The notes under the pieces were generated by a model, which saw only the letters and a program-made list of their open reading frames with translations, had not been told where the DNA came from and did no database searches. Shown piece after piece: positions 59,307 to 64,000 of a stretch of DNA of 64,000 nucleotides. Numbering within the stretch: position 1 is the first letter of the stretch; the number at the start of each line of letters is the position of its first letter. Source of the DNA: Streptomyces sp. TRM68367 (lineage in GTDB: Bacteria > Actinomycetota > Actinomycetes > Streptomycetales > Streptomycetaceae); contig NZ_JACTVI010000036.1 of the NCBI RefSeq assembly GCF_014495685.1, positions 1 through 64,000 of the forward strand, in the 5' to 3' direction. Position numbers and translations under genes: made by a program.

Positions 59307-61411
59307 GAGTTCTTGCCCCACTTCTGCGCGCAGCTCTTCAGGTCGGCCTTGACCCGCTGGCCGCGGTCGACGACGACGGGCACCTGCTGAAGGACCTTGC
59401 CGTCCTTCTCGCAGGACAGCGTCCAGTTCTCGATGAGGCCGCCCACCTGGTCCACGGTCGCGTCGTAGAGCGATGCGGTGAGGGTCCAGGTGGGCGCGAC
59501 GGAGGCCCAGTTCTCCACCCGCAGCATGTATGTGCCCTGCTCCGGGTCGTCGAGGAGGACCCGCTCCTTTTCCCCCACGGAGCCGGTGGAGCTGCCGACC
59601 TGGGTCAGGCTGCCGTCGGCGTTCTTGCGGAAGACGTACAGGTCGAGGTCGTCGGGCGTTGCCCAGTCGAGTTTCACTTCGAGGACGTCGGCGGCCTGGT
59701 CGACGGTGAACTCCTGTTCCGTCGGCTGCGTCGGTGCCGTCGTGCCCGTGTATGTCTGTCGCTTCAGCGGCCCGGAGGAGACGACCTCGATCTGGCGGGC
59801 CTTGACGACCGGCCGGGTCGAGGGGTTGACGTGCCAGGTGTAGCTGCCGCCCTGGCCGACGGTCATGGTGGTGTCGAGGGTGTCCTTGATCGTGCCCGAC
59901 CAGGTGGGCGTGGCGAACGTCTTCTTCAACCGCAGCGTGGCTCCGGCGGGCGCCTTGCCGCTGATCACGGAGTGCGACTCGGGATCGACAGCGTTCTCCA
60001 GAGCCAGCAGGAACGCCTCACGGTTGCCCTTCCCGGCGTACGCCCCGGCGCCCAGGTACTCGTCGACGACCTCCGGGAACGGCGGGTGGAACTCGTTCGG
60101 CCCGATCTCGAAGGTGTAGCCGTAGCCGCCCGTCGCGTTGTACGACCAGTCCTCGGTGGTGCCCGTGGTGTCGTACAGCTCCCAACTGTGCTGGCTCTTA
60201 TAGCCGTTCTGCTCGACCATCCGGTCGCCGAGCTCCTTCAGCGCGGCCTCATCCGGCGGGTTGCCGACGGGCAGCCCGTCGGGGCCGACCGTGTCGGGCG
60301 CGACGCCGTTCGGGCGCAGCACCAGGTTGGAGAACGTGTGGTTGGTGATCAGGCCGGTCACCTGGCGGCCACTGATCAGCTCGCGGATGTTCTGCGTCTC
60401 CGGTTCGGAGAACGGCGCGGGGCCGCGGTAGGTGGCGTCGACGGGCTCCGCGGCCGCGCCCGGACCGCCCCAGAAGCCGCCGTAGTTGCGGTTGAGGTCG
60501 ATGCCGGCGCCGAAGCCGCCGGGGCTGCTCGCCAGGGCGCACTCGTTCGCCAGCGGGGTCAGGCCGTCGACGATGCGGCAGTTCTTGCGCTTGTACGCGT
60601 TGCCGGGCGTGGCCAGGATCGATCCGGTGCCGCCCTCGTCGACACCGCGCAGATCGATCAACTGCCCGTCGTTGACGGACTTCTCGAAGCCGTCGACGTT
60701 CACCACGGGCACGACCAGCACGCGGGCCTTCTTCAGCAGGGCGGTGATGCGGTCGTCGGTGCCGTAGTGCTTGACCAGGTCGTGGGCGAACTCGATGGCG
60801 TGCTCGCCGGAGGGCCATTCGCGGGCGTGGTGCAGACCCATCATCAGGAAGACGGGCCGGCCGTCCTCGGCGGCCGTAACGTCGTGCGCGATCTCCACCC
60901 CATACACCGCTTTGCCCTCGAGGCTCTTGTGGTTCAGGGCGAACTTCTTCACCAGGCCCGGGCGTAGCGAGGCCAGGCGGTTGATGTCGTCGTTGTAGTC
61001 GGCGAGCCGTCGGTAGCTGTCGCGGCCGGACGGCAGCGGCGAGGTGGCGGTGGCGGCTGCATAGGCGCGGTTCGCCGCGTTGACCTCGGACTCGCGCTGG
61101 ACGAGGTCGGGTATGCGGACCGTCCAACTGAGGTCGGCCACCTGCAGTGCGAGCGCGTCGGCCGGGCGGTGCAGGACGACTTCGGTGAAGTCGTGGCCGG
61201 CGTGCTCGGTCAGGTCCAGGCCGAGCGCGGCGAGCTTGTCCTTGGCGGCGCGGGTGGGGGTATCCACCGTCACCAGCTGGGGCCGGAAGTCGTCCGCCGC
61301 ATCTGCGGAGGGCGCTGCGGCGACCGGCAGCAGCAGCCCGCCTGCCGCGGTGATGACCACAACGCAGGCGATTGCCACGCGTCTGCGAGATCGTGAACGT
61401 GCCTTGACCAT
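59303..61411 (-). CDS. Secreted M14 zinc carboxypeptidase
   Basis: A 702-residue exported metallopeptidase. The signal peptide is basic then hydrophobic (RRRVAIACVVVITAAGGLLL...SADA). The M14 domain has the zinc motif His195-x2-Glu198 (HHAREWPSGE), Arg/Asn motifs (GIDLNRNYGGFWGG), the third zinc ligand in TNHTFSN and the catalytic Glu in FEIGPNEFHPP. After it come two beta domains, the last a pre-peptidase-type module (DDLDLYVFRKNADG). The ATG at 61411 has AGGA 6 nt before it. It is first in a two-gene operon with the S8 peptidase. Confidence 0.9.
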   Translation of the reverse strand: MVKARSRSRRRVAIACVVVITAAGGLLLPVAAAPSADAADDFRPQLVTVDTPTRAAKDKLAALGLDLTEHAGHDFTEVVLHRPADALALQVADLSWTVRIPDLVQRESEVNAANRAYAAATATSPLPSGRDSYRRLADYNDDINRLASLRPGLVKKFALNHKSLEGKAVYGVEIAHDVTAAEDGRPVFLMMGLHHAREWPSGEHAIEFAHDLVKHYGTDDRITALLKKARVLVVPVVNVDGFEKSVNDGQLIDLRGVDEGGTGSILATPGNAYKRKNCRIVDGLTPLANECALASSPGGFGAGIDLNRNYGGFWGGPGAAAEPVDATYRGPAPFSEPETQNIRELISGRQVTGLITNHTFSNLVLRPNGVAPDTVGPDGLPVGNPPDEAALKELGDRMVEQNGYKSQHSWELYDTTGTTEDWSYNATGGYGYTFEIGPNEFHPPFPEVVDEYLGAGAYAGKGNREAFLLALENAVDPESHSVISGKAPAGATLRLKKTFATPTWSGTIKDTLDTTMTVGQGGSYTWHVNPSTRPVVKARQIEVVSSGPLKRQTYTGTTAPTQPTEQEFTVDQAADVLEVKLDWATPDDLDLYVFRKNADGSLTQVGSSTGSVGEKERVLLDDPEQGTYMLRVENWASVAPTWTLTASLYDATVDQVGGLIENWTLSCEKDGKVLQQVPVVVDRGQRVKADLKSCAQKWGKNS

Positions 61412-61714
61412 ACGAATCCTGTCAACAGGAGCTCCGCCAGGTGAAGAAGGCACGCCTTGGGCAGCCGGTTCACTGAGCGTCGCTCGATGCCCATGGGGGG
61501 AGGCGGTGGGGAAGGTACCCACTCGGTATGGCATGTACACGATACTGCGGGGAGTCCGCTGTGCAGAGCGAAGCTGCTCGCGGAAGGGCCCGAGGTCCCG
61601 CTGGGCGCAGCCCTCACCGCGGCCGCGATGGGCAGCGCGTGGATCGTCGCCGGTGCGACCAGCACGCGCGCCCGGGCGGGCACTCGCGCTGGTCGCCCTC
61701 GTCGCCTCCAGCTC

Positions 61715-61854
61715 CTGCAGATCCTCGTGGACGCCGGCGGCGGCAAGCTCTGCCTCGACACCCCCAAGAACACGAGCGCCGGTCGGTGCCGATCACTCGG
61801 TTCCTCGCCGAGGAGCTGAGGCACCACACGGACACCTGGACACCGGGCCGGTGA
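61715..61854 (+). pseudogene. Tyrosine recombinase (integrase) remnant
   Basis: The fragments LCLDTPKN and, one frame over, RRSVPITRFLAEELRHHTDT match the central part of phage-type integrases (P-K-x-x-x-S-x-R-x-V-P...LAEEL). The frame changes near 61770. The catalytic R...HxxR...Y motifs are absent. It is a weak but recognisable scar of an integrated element. Confidence 0.4.
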
Positions 61855-61897
61855 CGGTGGGCCGGTCCACGCCGCCGCCCGGCTGGGCAAGGCGCCT

Positions 61898-62353
61898 TCA
61901 GGCTACGTGACCAGCTGCTGGCCGGGTTCGATGTCGCCGCCCCTTTTCTTCCTCGCCGCGCCCCGACATCGGCGGTACTGGCGGGTGAATGACAGTCACC
62001 GGGCGGTTCTGCGCGCGCTTGCGGCCCCCGTTGGCGATCACTACCGAAGGGTACGGCAGCGCCAGTGCCACAATCAGCGCGATCCAGCCCAGCGGCCGCG
62101 ACACGTTCCACAGAGCGGTGGAGAGGATGATTGAGGCAATGCACACCGACATGGAAATGACGTACCGCCGCTGCCTGCCCCGGAAATCGTACGCCGGGCC
62201 GGCTGTGTTTCCCCTCGGCTCAGCGGGTGTGGGCTTGGCTACTTCGCGGTCGGTTGCGGACGTCGCTGCCGCCGTGGGTTGGTCGCTCAACGATGTGGTC
62301 GAAGGGGCATTTTGCTTGGTGTTGCCGAGATTGTGCTGTTGGTCGGTATTCAT
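61898..62353 (-). CDS. DUF3099-family small membrane protein
   Basis: A 151-residue protein. A disordered N-terminus of about 55 residues precedes the family core RGRQRRYVISMSVCIASIIL and then ALWNVSRPLGWIALIVALAL (two membrane segments), then a basic tail (GGRKRAQNRPVTVIHPP). DUF3099 proteins are actinobacterial and of unknown role. It stands alone between decayed sequences. Confidence 0.8.
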   Translation of the reverse strand: MNTDQQHNLGNTKQNAPSTTSLSDQPTAAATSATDREVAKPTPAEPRGNTAGPAYDFRGRQRRYVISMSVCIASIILSTALWNVSRPLGWIALIVALALPYPSVVIANGGRKRAQNRPVTVIHPPVPPMSGRGEEEKGRRHRTRPAAGHVA

Positions 62354-62553
62354 CTGTGTTGTTTTCCGGTTGTGGACGTAAGGGGTCGCGAGTTGCAGGC
62401 CCCATCGCGGAAGTCAGGACGTGCCCAGGTCAGCCGATGTGAGCGTCGAGCTCGTCTCGGCGCGGCGAGCTGGAGCGTGGCCGCGTCGGTGTCACCGATG
62501 GCAACGGCCTGGAGGCCGACGGGTGGTAGGGAAGCCGGTGGTGCGTCGCGTCG

Positions 62554-62990
62554 TCACGTGAGGTAGCGCTGGAACAGCAGCGAGACGACGACCGCTGTGA
62601 TCGGCAGTGTCGAGGCCACGCTGCGCCGGACGCTGGCGCCGTCGGTCCGGTCGTCGAGGAAGCCCGCCGCGGTGCCGGTGAACGCGGTCCATGCCGCGGC
62701 GCGCAGGGTATGCAGGTCGCGCCGCGTGAGCCGGACCAGACGGTTGACCGCGAGGTAGATCACCAGGAAGGCGGGCACGCGCTCAGGAGGACCAGCGAGA
62801 GGTCCGAGCCGTTGATCGCGTGGCCGTGGCGCCGGTTGGCCGCGACCCGGTCTCCGTCGACGACGCCGAGGCCGATGGCCAGGACCCACCGCAGGACCGT
62901 GTGAGTCGGCAAGCCTTAAGACGTCGGGTGTCGCCGGTGCCCATCGCCGCGCTCCCTTCCGCGTCACTTGTCTTGTCTTCGCCCAATTTG
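62554..62990 (-). pseudogene. Frameshifted small membrane-protein gene
   Basis: A start MGTGDTRRLKACRLT (near 62945), a middle VLRWVLAIGLGVVDGDRVAA to SDLSLVLL, and a C-terminus VPAFLVIYLAVNRLVRLTRR through RAAAWTAFTGTAAGFLDD to VSLLFQRYLT are each in different frames but in the right order. Two frameshifts would restore one membrane protein of about 140 residues. No family recognised. Confidence 0.45.
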
Positions 62991-63077
62991 GCACAGGGCG
63001 CGTAGCGTCGGCGTGAGGATCAGCTGTGTGCCCGCCGCGCTGGTGCCCCTCCGTGCGCGAGGGCGCCCGTCCCGGGC

Positions 63078-63560
63078 TCAGAGCCGCCGGAAATAGACCA
63101 TCACCGGAAGTGGTGTGCACCCGAGCCTCTCGTAGAGGGCCCGGGCCGGTGCGTGGAAGGGGTCTCCTCCGGTACCGATCTCAACTACCTCGGCTCCGAG
63201 GGCCCGCATCTCTTCGAAGGCATGCTCACAGAGTGCGGTGCCCACGCGGTGTCGGCGGTGCTTGGCTGAGACAGCGAGGATCGTGACACTGCCCTTCCTG
63301 CCGACCGGGTCGACACTCCACGCCACGTAGCCCGCGATGCCGTCTTCGGCCTCGGCGACGGCGACGTATGTGTGCCGTTCGGGTGCGTGGAGCTCGGCGA
63401 CCTGCTTGCGGTAGTCGTCGCGCCAGTTGCCGTGCTGGATGGCAAAGATGGCATCGCCCATCAAGGGGCGAAAGGAGTCCTCGTAGAACGGCCGGAACGT
63501 CTCGATGGTCAGTTCGGTGAGTGGTGCCAGGTCGTGCTGAGCGAACGCGCGAATGAGCAT
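63078..63560 (-). CDS. GNAT-family N-acetyltransferase
   Basis: A 160-residue acetyltransferase. The acetyl-CoA loop is in ILAVSAKHRRHRVGTALCEH, preceded by the strand GIAGYVAWSVDPVGRKGSV and followed by EVVEIGTGGDPFHAPARALY with YERLGC, the standard GNAT ending. The ATG at 63560 follows AAAGG. Acceptor substrate unknown; it may be an amine or protein N-terminus. Confidence 0.88.
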   Translation of the reverse strand: MLIRAFAQHDLAPLTELTIETFRPFYEDSFRPLMGDAIFAIQHGNWRDDYRKQVAELHAPERHTYVAVAEAEDGIAGYVAWSVDPVGRKGSVTILAVSAKHRRHRVGTALCEHAFEEMRALGAEVVEIGTGGDPFHAPARALYERLGCTPLPVMVYFRRL

Positions 63561-63735
63561 GGAAGTGTGCCTTTCGGGCTGAGGGCTTGATACCGGGCGG
63601 AACCCGGGCATCGGTCGGCCCGCTCCCGGCCTACAGGGTCGGCGGTGAGCAGGGCCCTCAGTGACGTGTACGCCAAGCGGCAAAACACTCCATGGCCCAC
63701 ATCGTAGTGTCCAGGGCGCATTTCGAATGCCTCGA

Positions 63736-64000
63736 TCACAGCCACTCGTTGATGGCCGCGACGAGGACGGTCGCCCGTAGCGGCCGCGAGCTTGTCGTGC
63801 CTCGTGGCCACGGCGCGGTGCCTCTTCAGGCGGTTGATGCCGCATTCGACCACGTGCCGAGCCATGTAATCCTCCGGGTCGAACTGCGGCGGACGGCCGC
63901 CGCGGGAGCCGGGTTTCTTGCGATTGCGAGCCTGATCGGCCTTGTCTGGGATGGTGCAGCGAATGCCGCATCTGCGCAGGTAGGCACGGTTCTTACGGGA
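63736..64000 (-). pseudogene. IS5-type transposase, C-terminal part, frameshifted and cut by the window edge
   Basis: Reading from the right edge: RKNRAYLRRCGIRCTIPDKA, then GSRGGRPPQFDPEDYMARHV and VECGINRLKRHRAVATRHDK, the conserved end of IS5-family DDE transposases with the catalytic Glu in VECGINRLK. The expected last residues ATVLVAAINEWL-stop occur in a different frame (stop at 63736-63738), so a one-base shift disrupts the tail. The 5' part lies beyond the window. Confidence 0.75.

Noticed and set aside
1..64000. CRISPR array
   Set aside because: No set of regularly spaced direct repeats of 24-40 bp was found; the short tandem tracts at 33613 and 51765 lack spacers.
1..64000. tRNA or rRNA genes
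   Set aside because: No cloverleaf with GTTCGAATC-type T-loop and CCA-side stem was recognised; a dedicated tRNA search would be needed to exclude one fully.

Overview
The window is GC-rich actinobacterial DNA, almost certainly from a Streptomyces or close relative. The signs are heavy third-position G/C, frequent GTG starts, GGAGG-type ribosome sites, ATGA-coupled operons, an XRE/DUF397 regulator pair, a DUF3099 protein, a DUF574 methyltransferase and fbiC for cofactor F420. Roughly 45 intact genes are interspersed with at least ten decayed ones, as expected of an accessory-rich part of a Streptomyces chromosome.

Left part (1-14300). Two secreted paralogues lie behind a 165-bp MITE-like element. 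They are followed by a catabolic set: a short-chain dehydrogenase, a luciferase-like monooxygenase, a D-aminoacylase-type amidohydrolase and an aldehyde dehydrogenase. Next come a secreted SH3-like protein, a PHP/CehA-type hydrolase divergent from an LLM oxidoreductase, fbiC, an L,D-transpeptidase-like protein without its cysteine, and a DUF2165 membrane protein.

Middle part (14300-34800). Here are a degenerate ADP-ribosylglycohydrolase, a sodium:solute symporter, a second SDR, a tandem pair of RNA methyltransferases, an EthD-like protein, a polytopic membrane protein, a D,D-carboxypeptidase with an enormous disordered tail, and a GOLPH3-like protein. Further on are an XRE/DUF397 pair, MerR and glutathione peroxidase, an ArsR/MFS divergent pair whose shared 5' ends are deleted, an AbiEii-like nucleotidyltransferase, a DUF574 methyltransferase, a membrane protein and an SRPBCC protein.

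Right part (34800-64000). A PQQ gene set (pqqA-B-C-D-E) is accompanied by a shattered AAA+ regulator and a frameshifted pqqB. A tnpB remnant separates it from a secreted PQQ-dependent sugar dehydrogenase. After an AfsR-like remnant and an MFS permease come a 1215-residue secreted glycoside hydrolase, a fatty-acid desaturase, and a four-carbon sugar-acid locus (GntR, DUF1537 kinase, dehydrogenase, GntP permease, second GntR). The end holds coupled secreted M14 and S8 peptidases, integrase and membrane-gene remnants, DUF3099, a GNAT acetyltransferase and a truncated IS5-type transposase.

The most notable signal is a 15-bp palindrome, CTGACG-N3-CGTCAG. It occurs five times, upstream of both SDR genes, the monooxygenase operon and the EthD-like gene, always one nucleotide before a TA-starting -10-like hexamer. 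This points to an undescribed, probably TetR-type regulon scattered over 19 kb. Other notable items are two GntR paralogues with matching operators, one of them lacking its ligand-binding core, and two pseudoenzymes with erased catalytic motifs.
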